Part shown: positions 16,981 through 26,312 of the stretch, in pieces
Numbering within the stretch: position 1 is the stretch's first letter
How the letters are laid out: every line of letters starts with the position of its first letter
NCBI RefSeq assembly: GCF_014645195.1
Contig: NZ_BMLK01000014.1
Coordinates: 83,681 to 147,680, forward strand
Direction: 5' to 3'
DNA length: 64,000 bases
Origin: Novosphingobium indicum
GTDB lineage: Bacteria > Pseudomonadota > Alphaproteobacteria > Sphingomonadales > Sphingomonadaceae
The notes under the pieces: generated by a model
What the model was told of the DNA's origin: nothing
Seen by the model: only the letters and a program-made list of their open reading frames with translations
The model's database searches: none
Made by a program: the position numbers and the translations under genes

Positions 16981-18120
16981 ATGCGTCGTGCGCCGTTTGT
17001 TCCTTCCGTAGACCCGTTTCTACTGTGGCTGATCGCCGTCGTCGCGACGGCATCGCTGTTGCCGGTACGCGGCGCGGCGGCGGGCTGGTTCGACATTCTG
17101 GCCGATGCGGCGATTGCGCTGCTGTTCTTCCTCCACGGCGCCAAGCTGTCGCGCGAAGCGATCGTAAAGGGTATCGGCAACTGGCGGCTGCACCTGATGG
17201 TGCTGGCCTCGACATACCTGCTGTTTCCGGTCGCGGGGCTGGTGACCGAGCGGCTGGCGCAAGGCTGGATCAATCCGCTGCTGCTGTCGGGCGTGCTGTT
17301 CCTCACGCTGCTGCCTTCGACCGTGCAGTCCTCGATTGCCTTTACTGCCATGGCGCGCGGCAATGTCGCTGCCGCCGTGTGCAGTGCCTCGCTCTCCAAT
17401 CTGCTCGGCATTCTGCTGACGCCGCTGCTGGTCGGCGTGTTCATCCAGTCTGCGCGGACCGGGCAGGGCGGGGACTGGAGCGCGGTGCGCAGCATCGTCA
17501 TGCAACTGCTGGTGCCGTTTCTCGCCGGGCACTTCCTGCGGCCGATCATCGGCAAGTGGATCGACAGGCACAAGGCAATCCTGATGCCGGTCGATCGCGG
17601 ATCGATCCTGCTCGTGGTCTATTCCGCGTTCAGTGCGGCCGTGGTGAACGGCATCTGGCAGGTTCTGGAGTTTTCGGACCTGCTCGAACTTCTGTTGATC
17701 AGCGCCGTGATCCTGGCCTTCATCATGGGGGTCAACGCGCTGCTGGCGCGCGCGACCGGTCTGCCGCGCGAGGATGCCGTCGTCCTGCTGTTCTGCGGTT
17801 CCAAGAAGAGCCTCGTTTCCGGCGTGCCGATGGCCGGCGCCCTTTTCGCCCCGGCGCAGGTGGGCATGATCGTGCTGCCCCTGATGATCTTCCACCAGCT
17901 CCAGCTTTTCGTCTGTGCCTGGCTCGCGGCACGGTTCGCGGGCGAGGCCGAGGCGCCGAATAGCGCTGCGCCCGCACGCATCCCGCAAACCTCCGATGAG
18001 ATCGCCGCCGCTGCGGAAGCCGTCGGTCTGCCCATTCCCGAGCCTTGTGCGCCGGGTATCGCCGCCAATCTCGCGCTGCTGTCCAGCCATGCCGACCGTA
18101 TGCGGGGGAAGGGCTCGTGA
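16981..18120 (+). CDS. BASS-family transporter fused to an HpxX/AtzG-like tail
   Basis: The first ~325 residues are a bile acid:sodium symporter-like (YfeH/SLC10A7-type) membrane protein with about ten hydrophobic helices (for example FDILADAAIALLFFLHGAKL and the GSKKSLVSGVPMA segment). The last ~46 residues (from IPQTSDEIAAAAEAVGLPIP to RMRGKGS) are not transporter-like; they match the AtzG/HpxX (DUF4089) pattern GLPIP...PGIAANLALLSSHADRMRG. No internal start codon would separate them. The GTG of the HpxY/AtzE-type amidase overlaps the stop (GTGA), exactly where HpxX normally precedes HpxY. The protein would therefore carry the amidase partner subunit on the membrane. The transported solute is unknown; oxalurate, oxamate or ureides are possible from context. 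Confidence 0.8.
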   Translation: MRRAPFVPSVDPFLLWLIAVVATASLLPVRGAAAGWFDILADAAIALLFFLHGAKLSREAIVKGIGNWRLHLMVLASTYLLFPVAGLVTERLAQGWINPLLLSGVLFLTLLPSTVQSSIAFTAMARGNVAAAVCSASLSNLLGILLTPLLVGVFIQSARTGQGGDWSAVRSIVMQLLVPFLAGHFLRPIIGKWIDRHKAILMPVDRGSILLVVYSAFSAAVVNGIWQVLEFSDLLELLLISAVILAFIMGVNALLARATGLPREDAVVLLFCGSKKSLVSGVPMAGALFAPAQVGMIVLPLMIFHQLQLFVCAWLAARFAGEAEAPNSAAPARIPQTSDEIAAAAEAVGLPIPEPCAPGIAANLALLSSHADRMRGKGS

Positions 18121-19475
18121 AAGCTGCGCTGGAAATCGCCGCCGCTGTGCGCAGCGGCAAAGTGAGCGCCACGCAGGTGCTCGAAGACTGCCTTGCCGAT
18201 ATCGCCGCGCGTGCTGCCCCGCTGCTGGCCGTCACCCGCGTACTGGAAGAGCGGGCCCGCGAGGAAGCTGCCAGGATCGATGCGCTGGTCGCCGAGGGTA
18301 CCGATCCCGGTACGCTTGCCGGCGTGCCCTATGGCGTGAAAGACCTGTTCGATGTCGCCGGTCTGCCCACCACGGCAGGCTCGACGATCTACGCCGACGC
18401 ACCTCCCGCGACCGAAGATGCCCAAGCCGTCGCGCGCCTGCGCGATGCCGGTGCGGTTCTGGTCGCGACCCTGAACATGGACGAGTTCGCCTATGGCTTC
18501 GCGACGATCAACGCGGCCCATGGCACCACTCGAAATCCACACGATCCCTCCCGCCTGGCTGGCGGCTCCTCGGGCGGCTCGGCGGCGGTTGTCGCCGCCG
18601 GGCTGCTCCCTTTTTCGCTGGGCTCCGATACCAACGGATCGGTTCGCGTCCCTGCCAGCCTGACCGGAACCTACGGGCTCAAGCCCACGCATGCGGACCT
18701 GCCGCTCGAAGGCGTCTTTCCCTTCGCCAAGAGCTTCGACGATATCGGGCCCTTCACCACGACCATGGCGGACATGGCGTGCATCTGGGAAGTGCTATCC
18801 GGCCACGCGGCCGCTCAAGAGGGGCCGCGGCAACGGATCGCGCGGCTCGGCGGCCGCTTCCGCGAAAATGCCGATCCTGAGCAACTCGCCGCCATCGACG
18901 CCATTGCGCCCGACGCGCCGCTGATTGAGCTGCCGGACATCGCTCGCGCCCGCTCGGCGGCTTTCCTCATCACCGCCTGCGAGGGCGGCGCGCTTCACCG
19001 CGAGGCGCTGGCGAAGGATGCACTGGCATTCGATCCGGCGACGCGCGACCGGCTGATCGCGGGCGCCTTGCTGCCGCCGGACCTCTACGAGGAAGCGCAA
19101 GCCTTTCGTGCCGGATATCGCGCGCAGGTTCTGGCGCTGACTGCCGATTTCGACGTGCTGCTGGCGCCGGCAACGCCCTGCGTCGCGCCGCCGGTCGACG
19201 ATCCGCGTATCGAGATCGATGGCAAGCTGGTCCCGGCGCGGGCCGATCTGGGCATTCATACCCAGCCGATCACGTTCACCGGATTGCCGTCTCTCGCGGT
19301 TCCGCTCTACCGTCCCGGGCGCTTGCCGCTGGGACTGCAGCTGATCGGCCGGCCGAATGGCGAGGCGGACCTGTTCCGCTTTGCCATGCAACTGGAACAA
19401 CGGGGCATTATCGGATCGACACCGCCTGCGGGGGCGGAAACTATCGTGGCAGGGACGCCGCCAGTGGCGGTCTAG
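18117..19475 (+). CDS. hpxY: AtzE/HpxY-type amidase
   Basis: Amidase-signature hydrolase of 452 residues, the size of AtzE. The Ser-cisSer-Lys triad is visible: Lys75 in GVKDLFDV, Ser151 in LAGGSSGGSAA and Ser175 in GSDTNGSVRVP. In the Klebsiella hpx system this type of amidase acts with HpxX and HpxZ in oxalurate/oxamate metabolism; related AtzE hydrolyses 1-carboxybiuret with partner AtzG. The start is a GTG overlapping the stop of the transporter-HpxX fusion. Presence of HpxW, HpxZ and ureidoglycine aminotransferase downstream supports oxalurate breakdown; the exact substrate is inferred. Confidence 0.85.
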   Translation: MKAALEIAAAVRSGKVSATQVLEDCLADIAARAAPLLAVTRVLEERAREEAARIDALVAEGTDPGTLAGVPYGVKDLFDVAGLPTTAGSTIYADAPPATEDAQAVARLRDAGAVLVATLNMDEFAYGFATINAAHGTTRNPHDPSRLAGGSSGGSAAVVAAGLLPFSLGSDTNGSVRVPASLTGTYGLKPTHADLPLEGVFPFAKSFDDIGPFTTTMADMACIWEVLSGHAAAQEGPRQRIARLGGRFRENADPEQLAAIDAIAPDAPLIELPDIARARSAAFLITACEGGALHREALAKDALAFDPATRDRLIAGALLPPDLYEEAQAFRAGYRAQVLALTADFDVLLAPATPCVAPPVDDPRIEIDGKLVPARADLGIHTQPITFTGLPSLAVPLYRPGRLPLGLQLIGRPNGEADLFRFAMQLEQRGIIGSTPPAGAETIVAGTPPVAV

Positions 19476-19487
19476 GGGGACAGACGC

Positions 19488-20858
19488 GTGACGCAGACAG
19501 AAACGATGGATCAGATGCCCGAAGCGCCGCCCCCTTCGGGCAGGCTTGAGCGCTATTTTTCGCTGAGCGAACGCGGCACGAATGTGCGTACCGAAGTGCT
19601 GGCGGGCGTGACGACCTTCCTGACCATGGCCTACATCGTGCTGGTCAATCCGGCGATCCTGGGCAGCGCGGGCCTGCCGGTAGCCGCCGTGGCGGCAGCG
19701 ACGTGCTTCGCCGCAGCCTTTGCCTCGATCCTGATGGGGCTGGCTTCCAACACCCCGCTGGCGCTTGCACCGGGCATGGGGCTCAATGCCTATTTCAGCT
19801 ATACCGTCGTGCAGCAGATGGGCGTGCCCTGGCAGGTTGCGCTGGGCTGCGTGTTCATTTCGGGCGTGGCTTTCCTGATCCTGACGCTGACCGGCGTACG
19901 CCAGCTGATCGTCAATTCGATCCCGCACTACCTGTTCGCAGCGGTCGCCGGCGGCATAGGCCTGTTCATCGGCTTCATCGGCTTCAAGGATGCCGGCATC
20001 GTCGTCTCCAATCCGGCGACTTTCGTGGCGCTCGGCAACCTCAAGGACCCGAGCGCGGCGCTGGCAATTTTCGGGCTTGTGGTGATCGGCGCGCTGAGCG
20101 TGTGGAACGTGCGCGGGGCGATGCTGATCGGCATTGTCGTGACCACGCTGGCCGGCTGGGCCATGGGCATGGTTTCGGTCAGCCCCGAGCCCTATTCGCT
20201 CGAAGCGCTTACCGGCACCGCCTTCCAGCTCGATCTGAGCGGCGTGTTCGGTCTGACCGGAAGCCATGGTCTGGGCCTGCTCGAAATCCTCTTCGTGTTC
20301 CTCTTCGTCGACCTGTTCGACAATATCGGCACGCTGGTCGCGGTGACCAAGCGGGCCGGGCTCATGGACAAGAATGGCCGTATCCCGCGCCTCAACCGCA
20401 TTCTGATCACCGACGCGACGGCGACCATTGTCGGCTCGATGGCCGGCACCAGCACGGTCACCAGCTACGTCGAGAGTGCGGCCGGTGTGCAGGCAGGCGG
20501 GCGCACGGGCCTGACTGCCGTCGTCACCGGCGTGCTCTTCCTCGCGATGATGTTCGTGGCGCCCTATGCGCAGGTGATCCCGCTCGCGGCGACCGCGCCG
20601 GCACTCATCATCGTCGGTGGTCTCATGCTGTTGCCGCTGACCGAAGTCGAATGGGAAGACCCGCTCTCGGCCATCCCCGCCTTCCTGACCGTGGCGATGA
20701 TCCCGCTGACATTCTCGATCGCCAATGGCCTCGCCTTCGGCATCACCGCGCATGCCGCGCTCAAGATCGTGCGCGGGACGATCACCAAGACCGACTGGTT
20801 CCTGCTCGTGCTCGCACTGCTCTTCGTGGTCCGCTTCGTCTGGATGGGAGCTGCCTGA
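19488..20858 (+). CDS. NCS2 permease, AzgA-like guanine/hypoxanthine/adenine type
   Basis: Inner-membrane purine base importer, 456 residues, about 12-14 hydrophobic helices. The N-terminal FSLSERGTNVRTEVLAGVTT and AYIVLVNPAIL segments, and LGLASNTPLALAPGMGLNAY, are hallmarks of the AzgA branch of nucleobase:cation symporters. It starts with GTG at 19488 behind AGGGGG. It lies 12 bp after the amidase and overlaps the next gene (TGATG). Likely brings hypoxanthine, guanine or adenine to the cytosolic deaminases and XDH encoded downstream. Confidence 0.9.
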   Translation: MTQTETMDQMPEAPPPSGRLERYFSLSERGTNVRTEVLAGVTTFLTMAYIVLVNPAILGSAGLPVAAVAAATCFAAAFASILMGLASNTPLALAPGMGLNAYFSYTVVQQMGVPWQVALGCVFISGVAFLILTLTGVRQLIVNSIPHYLFAAVAGGIGLFIGFIGFKDAGIVVSNPATFVALGNLKDPSAALAIFGLVVIGALSVWNVRGAMLIGIVVTTLAGWAMGMVSVSPEPYSLEALTGTAFQLDLSGVFGLTGSHGLGLLEILFVFLFVDLFDNIGTLVAVTKRAGLMDKNGRIPRLNRILITDATATIVGSMAGTSTVTSYVESAAGVQAGGRTGLTAVVTGVLFLAMMFVAPYAQVIPLAATAPALIIVGGLMLLPLTEVEWEDPLSAIPAFLTVAMIPLTFSIANGLAFGITAHAALKIVRGTITKTDWFLLVLALLFVVRFVWMGAA

Positions 20859-21799
20859 TGCGCCTTGTCGCGCTTTGCCATGCCGCGCTCTTCGCGCTCT
20901 TCGCGCTCGTCTCGGCTCCGGCGCTGGCGGAGGAACTCGACGCGACCCCGCGTACGCTGGTGATGACGGCCTATTACCCCGAATGGAACGCGCTCGTTCA
21001 CGCCGTCGAGGAGCCGCAGGAGTACCAACTCAACGGCGGGACCTACCTTACCGGCACGCTGGAGGGGAAACCCGTGCTGCTGATGCAGAGCGGCGTGTCG
21101 ATGGTCAACGCGGCGATGAACACGCAGCTCGTGCTCGACCATTTCACGGTCAAGCGTATCGTCTTTTCGGGCATTGCCGGCGGCGTCGATCCCGGCCTGA
21201 CCATCGGCGACGTCATCGTGGCCGAGAACTGGGGGCAGTATCTGGAAGTGAACTTCGCCCGGAAAGCCGATGAGGGCTGGAAGTCGCCCGAGCCCGTCGA
21301 TCCCGAAGCGCCGGTGAACTGGAATTTCATGTACCCGCGCGGCACGCGCGTCGGCAATGCGGACGAGGCGCCGAAACGGCACTACACCTTCCGGATGGAC
21401 CCGCAGCTTCTCGACATCGCGCGCCAGATCGCGCCGACCATCACCATGGAGCGCTGCGTCCCGCCGTCGCCGCATCAGTTGCCCGATACCGAGCTTTGCC
21501 TGCATAAGGCGCCCAAGGTGGTCGTCGGCGGTACGGGCGTGAGCGCAGGCGTCTTCGCCGACAATGCGCAGTTCCGCGAGTACCTGCACCACGCGTGGAA
21601 GGCGCGCGTGCTCGACATGGAAAGTGCGGCGGTAGCGCAAGTCGCCTATGCCAATCAGGTGCCCACGATTATCTTTCGCAGCCTGTCGGACCTTGCCGGC
21701 GGTGATCGGGAGAAGAACATGGAAGATACCTTCGAGCATCTCGCCTCGGTGAATTCGGCACATGTCGTGCGCGCCTTCCTGGCGGCGCTGCCGGATTGA
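20858..21799 (+). CDS. Exported purine nucleosidase/phosphorylase (PNP/MTAN superfamily)
   Basis: A 313-residue protein with an N-terminal signal peptide (hydrophobic ALFALFALVSAPALAEE) followed by a nucleoside phosphorylase/MTA-SAH nucleosidase fold. Motifs are SGIAGGVDPGLTIGDV, the nucleoside-binding VLDMESAAVAQVAY and the base-binding FRSLSDLAGG. It would release purine bases from nucleosides in the periplasm, next to the AzgA-like importer. A cysteine-containing insertion (MERCVPPSPHQLPDTELC) could form a disulfide, consistent with export. Whether it is a hydrolase or a phosphorylase is not clear; MTA or SAH are alternative substrates. Confidence 0.82.
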   Translation: MRLVALCHAALFALFALVSAPALAEELDATPRTLVMTAYYPEWNALVHAVEEPQEYQLNGGTYLTGTLEGKPVLLMQSGVSMVNAAMNTQLVLDHFTVKRIVFSGIAGGVDPGLTIGDVIVAENWGQYLEVNFARKADEGWKSPEPVDPEAPVNWNFMYPRGTRVGNADEAPKRHYTFRMDPQLLDIARQIAPTITMERCVPPSPHQLPDTELCLHKAPKVVVGGTGVSAGVFADNAQFREYLHHAWKARVLDMESAAVAQVAYANQVPTIIFRSLSDLAGGDREKNMEDTFEHLASVNSAHVVRAFLAALPD

Positions 21800-21809
21800 G
21801 GAAGCGGGG

Positions 21810-23387
21810 ATGAAGACCGTCACCGGAACCCATGGAATGGTCACCGCACCGCACCATCTGGCGGCGCGGGCGGGGTGCGACGTCCTGAAGGACGGCGGCA
21901 CCGCCGTGGAGGCCTGTGTCGCCGTGGCTGCGACGCTGGCCGTGGTCTATCCGCACATGACCGGGATCGGCGGCGACGGCTTCTGGGTTATCCGCGAGCC
22001 CGAGGGCCGGGTGCATTCGGTCCACGGCTGCGGCGGCGCAGCGGCCAGAGCGGACCTTGCGCTCTACGAAGGGCTCGATGCAGTGCCCAATCGCGGGCCC
22101 TTGGCGGCAAACACCGTGGCCGGAACGATCTCCGGCTGGGAAGCCGTGCTGGAGGACGAATCCTGCACGATTCCTCTCGATCGCCTGCTGCGCGATGCTA
22201 TCCGCCATGCCGAGGAGGGTGTGGCGGTCACCAGCGGCGGTGCGGCGATTGCCGAAGCCAAAGGGCCAGAGCTGCGCCCGCAACCCGGCGCCTATGCCGC
22301 GATCTTCCAACCCGAGGGGCGCCCCCTTGCCGAAGGCGATGTGCTGCGCCAGCCGCAACTCGCCGCCACTCTGAGGATGCTCGCGGCGAATGGCCTTGAT
22401 GACTTCTACGGCGGGGACCTTGCCGCGCTGATCGCCGAGGACTTGGAAGCGCTGGGTAGTCCGGTGACGCTGGCCGATCTGACAGCGCATTATGCAACGC
22501 GTCCTGCTCCGCTGCATGTCCCGATCACCGGCGCGCGGCTCTACAACAGCGCGCCGCCCACGCAGGGCTTCGCATCGCTGCTGATCCTTGCCCTGTTCGA
22601 CCGGCTGGAAGCGGCGTCGGCAGACGGGTTCGACCATGTCCATGGCCTCGTCGAGGCGACCAAGCAGGCCTTCCTGCTGCGCGACGCGCACGTCGGTGAT
22701 CCGGCCTACACCGATTACGACTTCCAGTTCCTGCTCGACGATGCCCGTGCGCTCGATGCCCTGGCAGCGCGCATCGATCCGGCAAAGGCACTGCCATGGC
22801 CGCAGCCGCCGAAATGGGGCGATACCTGCTGGTTCGGTGCTGCGGACAGCGAGGGGCGGGTGGTGAGCTGTATCCAGTCCACTTACTTCGAGTTCGGCTC
22901 GGGCCTCGTCCTGCCGCAGACCGGGCTTACCTGGCAGAACCGCGGCAGTTCCTTCCGCCTCGCCGAGGATGGTTGGAATGCGCTCAAGCCCGGCCGCAAG
23001 CCATTCCACACGCTCAACCCCGCGCTCGCGGTGTTCGATGATGGCCGGGTCATGGCCTACGGCACGATGGGCGGCGAGGGCCAGCCGCAGACGCAGGCCG
23101 CGCTCTTCAGCCGCTATGCCCGTTTTGGTGTCGACCTGCAGGACGCGATCAGCGCCCCGCGCTGGCTGCTCGGCCGCACCTGGGGCGAACAGTCGACCAC
23201 GCTCAAGCTGGAAGATGGTTTCGACGAGGCGCTCTACGCCGAACTGACTGAGGCCGGGCACGATGTGGAACGCGTCGGCCCGCTGACCGCGACGATGGGC
23301 CATGCCGGCGCGGTCGTGCGGCTGGCGGACGGTGCGTTCGAAGGCGCCACCGATCCGCGCAGCGATGGAGGCGTGGCGACATGGTGA
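21810..23387 (+). CDS. hpxW: Oxamate amidohydrolase-like gamma-glutamyltransferase family protein
   Basis: Ntn-hydrolase of the gamma-glutamyltransferase family, 525 residues, no signal peptide. The predicted autoprocessing nucleophile is Thr339 in WGDTCWFGAADSEG, followed by CIQSTYFEFGSG and TWQNRGSSF, as in HpxW rather than true glutathione-cleaving GGT. HpxW hydrolyses oxamate to oxalate and ammonia at the end of the oxalurate branch. The ATG at 21810 has GAGGAAG/GGGG upstream and is preferred over 21762, which runs through the previous gene. The HpxX, HpxY and HpxZ homologues in the same operon strengthen the assignment. Confidence 0.82.
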   Translation: MKTVTGTHGMVTAPHHLAARAGCDVLKDGGTAVEACVAVAATLAVVYPHMTGIGGDGFWVIREPEGRVHSVHGCGGAAARADLALYEGLDAVPNRGPLAANTVAGTISGWEAVLEDESCTIPLDRLLRDAIRHAEEGVAVTSGGAAIAEAKGPELRPQPGAYAAIFQPEGRPLAEGDVLRQPQLAATLRMLAANGLDDFYGGDLAALIAEDLEALGSPVTLADLTAHYATRPAPLHVPITGARLYNSAPPTQGFASLLILALFDRLEAASADGFDHVHGLVEATKQAFLLRDAHVGDPAYTDYDFQFLLDDARALDALAARIDPAKALPWPQPPKWGDTCWFGAADSEGRVVSCIQSTYFEFGSGLVLPQTGLTWQNRGSSFRLAEDGWNALKPGRKPFHTLNPALAVFDDGRVMAYGTMGGEGQPQTQAALFSRYARFGVDLQDAISAPRWLLGRTWGEQSTTLKLEDGFDEALYAELTEAGHDVERVGPLTATMGHAGAVVRLADGAFEGATDPRSDGGVATW

Positions 23388-23393
23388 TTTGGT

Positions 23394-23615
23394 TCGCGCG
23401 GAGGCGCGGAAGCGCGGAGGATTCTGGGTTCGCGCAAAGGCGCAAAGGCGCGAAGGCGTCGTGCAGCGCCGCAGGCGCAATTGATCGTCTAACCATTTCG
23501 TCAAACGCGAGCGATTGGATGGAAAGCGGCTTCGCCGCCAAACCATCTTCTTCGCGCCTTTGCGCCTTTGCGCGAACCTTATCTCTTCTCCGCGTCTCTG
23601 CGCCTCCGCGTGAGC
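23394..23615. repeat. ~222-bp nested palindromic element, copy 1
   Basis: An inner perfect 29-bp inverted repeat (23427-23455 with 23550-23578, rich in CGCAAAGGCG) lies inside outer arms carrying CGCGGAGGCGCGG and CTGCGCCTCCGCGTGAG. The core includes GTCAAACGC and AGCGGCTTCGCCGC. A second copy lies in reverse orientation at 34313-34537. It fills the 250-bp gap between hpxW and the allantoate amidohydrolase gene; no gene is seen in it. Confidence 0.8.
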
Positions 23616-23637
23616 TTTTCCACGAAAGGACAACGGC

Positions 23638-24900
23638 ATGACGGGGCTAGGCGGAGCCCGTGCAGTTGCGCGCTGCGATGCGCTGGGTGTGTCGCCCTAC
23701 AGTGACATGGCCGACGGGCTCTACCGGGCTTACCTCACTCCTGCTTACACGGCAGCGCAGGAGAAGATTGCCGGCTGGATGGAGGCGGCAGGGATGGCTG
23801 CGTACCGCGATGCTGCCGCCAACCTCGTCGGTCGCTACGAGGGCAGCGACCCTGGCGCGCCTGCGCTGGTTATCGGCAGCCACTTGGACAGCGTGCGCGA
23901 CGGCGGGCGATATGACGGGCCGCTCGGCATCATGCTCGGCATCGAGTGCGTCGCCGCGCTCCACGCGCAGGGGCGGCGCATGCCGTTTGCCATCGAGATT
24001 TACGCTTTCGGGGATGAGGAAGGCTCGCGCTTTCCGGCCGCCATGCTCACCAGCCGGGCTGTGGCAGGGACGCTGGAAGTGTCTGCGCTGGACATGGCCG
24101 ATGCGGAGGGTGTCACTCTGGAGCAAGCTCTTTCCTCCGTTTGTGGGGGCGGCATTGCTGAATACTTAACTGCCGCCCGCGAACCGGGCTCGATCGAGGC
24201 GTACCTCGAAGCCCACATCGAGCAAGGGCCGGTGCTGGAGGCCGATGGTCTGGCCGTGGGTACCGTCACCGGCATTGCCGCGCAGCTGCGCTATGCTGTT
24301 ACAGTGAAGGGCATGGCCGGGCACGCCGGAACCACCGCGATGCGCCTGCGCCGTGATCCGCTCGCCGGGGCGGCGGCCATGGTTCTGGCTGTCGAGCAGA
24401 TCGCGCGGGGGGACAATTCCGATGTCGTCGCCACGGTCGGTGTGATCGAGGCCATGCCCGGCGCGCCCAACGTCATCCCCGGTGCTGTGCATTTCACCAT
24501 CGATGTGCGTTCGGGCAAGGAGGAACGGCGCGACTGCGTGGCCGAGGCCATCCTCGCCCGCCTGAGCGAAATCGCCGAAGCCCGCGATCTGGAGATCTCC
24601 GTCGAGCGCGTCCACGACCTTCCCGCCAGCCCCTGCGACGCAGACCTGATGGACCTGATGGACGAGGCGCTGATCGGCGCCGGCCAGCCGGTACGGCGCC
24701 TTGTTTCGGGGGCGGGACACGATGCCATGAACATGGCCGTGCTGTGCCCCACCGCCATGCTGTTCATCCGCTGCAAGGGCGGCGTGAGCCACAATCCCGC
24801 CGAGCATGTCGAGCCTGAGGACGTGGAAATCGCGCTTCAGGTCATGCTCGGCTTCATCGAGCGCCTGGGAACGCGCGCCGGAGACCGCAATGCCGCCTGA
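23638..24900 (+). CDS. allC: Allantoate amidohydrolase (M20 family)
   Basis: Hydrolyses allantoate to ureidoglycine, CO2 and ammonia with two metal ions. The 420-residue protein carries the M20/AllC metal motifs IGSHLDSVRDGGRYDGPLG, GDEEGSRFP, LEAHIEQGPVLE and SGAGHDAMNM. A ribosome site AAGGA precedes the ATG. N-carbamoyl amino-acid amidohydrolases and ureidoglycolate amidohydrolase share this fold, but the position directly before the ureidoglycine aminotransferase favours allantoate. It overlaps the next gene by 11 bp. Confidence 0.9.
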   Translation: MTGLGGARAVARCDALGVSPYSDMADGLYRAYLTPAYTAAQEKIAGWMEAAGMAAYRDAAANLVGRYEGSDPGAPALVIGSHLDSVRDGGRYDGPLGIMLGIECVAALHAQGRRMPFAIEIYAFGDEEGSRFPAAMLTSRAVAGTLEVSALDMADAEGVTLEQALSSVCGGGIAEYLTAAREPGSIEAYLEAHIEQGPVLEADGLAVGTVTGIAAQLRYAVTVKGMAGHAGTTAMRLRRDPLAGAAAMVLAVEQIARGDNSDVVATVGVIEAMPGAPNVIPGAVHFTIDVRSGKEERRDCVAEAILARLSEIAEARDLEISVERVHDLPASPCDADLMDLMDEALIGAGQPVRRLVSGAGHDAMNMAVLCPTAMLFIRCKGGVSHNPAEHVEPEDVEIALQVMLGFIERLGTRAGDRNAA

Positions 24901-26131
24901 ACTCGATCCTCTTCTCTTCGGCGAGATCGACCCGCCGCAGCGCCTGCTGATGGGCCCGGGCCCGATCAACGCGCACCCGCGTGTTCTGCGCGCGATGAGC
25001 GCCGACTTGCTGGGCCAGTTCGACCCGGAAATGACCGGGTTCATGAACCAGATCATGGCGCTGTACCGCCCGATCTTCGGCACGCAGAACCAGTGGACAA
25101 TGCTGATCGACGGCACCGCGCGCGCCGGGATCGAGGCAGCGCTGGTCTCGATGGTGGCGCCGGGCGACACCGTGCTGGTCGTCAACTTCGGGCGTTTCGG
25201 GCTGCTGTTGACGGAAATCCTCACCCGGATCGGGGCCAGGATAGAGACGGTGGACGTACCCTGGGGCGAAGTCGTGCCGATGGAGGCGATCGCAGCGGCT
25301 ATCGAACGCACCTCGCCCCGCCTCGTTGCGACCATTCACGGCGATACCTCGACCACCATGGCACAACCGCTCGAAGGGCTGGGCGAATTGTGCAAGGCGG
25401 CAGGCGCGCTCAGCTATGTCGATGCCACGGCGACCCTCGGCGGCATGGAAGTCGCGGCGGATCGCTGGGGTATCGATGTCGTCTCCGGGGGCCTGCAGAA
25501 GTGCCTCGGTGGGCCTTCGGGTTCGGCGCCGATCACGATTTCGGACCGCGCGGCCGAGCATATCTTCTCGCGCCGCCATACCGAGGCGGGCATCCGCATG
25601 GATGGCCTCGCCGACGGCAAGGGGCCGCGCATCGGCTCCAACTATTTCGACCTTGCCATGATCATGGATTACTGGTCCGAAAAACGCCTCAACCATCATA
25701 CCGAAGCGACATCGATGCTCTATGCGGCCCGCGAATGTGCCCGCGTCGCGCTCGGTGAGGGGCTGGAGGCGCGCTTTGCCCGCCATGCCAGTGCCGGCGC
25801 CGCAATGGCAGCGGGCCTGCGCGCGATGGGCCTCACCGTGTTCGGCGACGATGCCCATCGCATGACCAACGTCACCGGCGTCTACATTCCCGACAGCGTC
25901 GACGGCGAGGCGGTGCGCAAGGCCATGCGCGAACTGTTCGAGATCGAGATCGGCACCGCCTTCGGTCCGCTGCAGGGCAAAATCTGGCGCCTCGGCGCGA
26001 TGGGCTACAACGCGATGAAGCACAAGGTGCTGCTGACATTGGCCGCGCTCGAAGCCTGCCTGCGCATGGAGGGCTTCGCGCTCCCCATGGGCGAGGCGGT
26101 GCCGGCGGCGATCAAGGCGTGGGAAGGATGA
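24890..26131 (+). CDS. pucG: (S)-ureidoglycine-glyoxylate aminotransferase
   Basis: PLP enzyme that transaminates ureidoglycine with glyoxylate, giving oxalurate and glycine. It is 413 residues of the class V alanine-glyoxylate aminotransferase type; PLP lysine is Lys204 in SGGLQKCLGGPSG, and RLLMGPGPINAHPRVLRAM and GQFDPEMTGFMN match the PucG N-terminus. The ATG at 24890 with GGAGA upstream is used instead of the longer frame from 24806, which overlaps allC. Its product oxalurate explains the HpxX/Y/W/Z genes in the same operon. Confidence 0.9.
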   Translation: MPPELDPLLFGEIDPPQRLLMGPGPINAHPRVLRAMSADLLGQFDPEMTGFMNQIMALYRPIFGTQNQWTMLIDGTARAGIEAALVSMVAPGDTVLVVNFGRFGLLLTEILTRIGARIETVDVPWGEVVPMEAIAAAIERTSPRLVATIHGDTSTTMAQPLEGLGELCKAAGALSYVDATATLGGMEVAADRWGIDVVSGGLQKCLGGPSGSAPITISDRAAEHIFSRRHTEAGIRMDGLADGKGPRIGSNYFDLAMIMDYWSEKRLNHHTEATSMLYAARECARVALGEGLEARFARHASAGAAMAAGLRAMGLTVFGDDAHRMTNVTGVYIPDSVDGEAVRKAMRELFEIEIGTAFGPLQGKIWRLGAMGYNAMKHKVLLTLAALEACLRMEGFALPMGEAVPAAIKAWEG

Positions 26132-26148
26132 GGCAACAGGCACCTTTC

Positions 26149-26309
26149 CCTTCCCCCTCGATGGGGGAAGGATACGCAGGCTTGGGGTCGCAGACCCCTA
26201 GCCGGAGTTGGTTGGGGGTGAACTCTCGTCCAGGCGCTTTCACCCCCAACCAAGCTGCGCTAGCACCCTGCGGGCGCAAGCTCCGCTATCCTTCCATCGA
26301 GGGGGAAGG
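26149..26309. repeat. 161-bp palindromic repeat between pucG and puuE
   Basis: Outer arms CCTTCCCCCTCGATGG and CCATCGAGGGGGAAGG invert each other, and inside them GGTTGGGGGTGAA pairs with TTCACCCCCAACC. The right arm also supplies the GGGGGAAGG ribosome site of puuE. Typical mobile-like intergenic palindrome. Confidence 0.75.
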
Positions 26310-26312
26310 CGC

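Noticed and set aside
23381..23641. 86-residue open frame after hpxW
   Set aside because: It consists almost wholly of the nested palindromic repeat; no ribosome site or protein-like composition.
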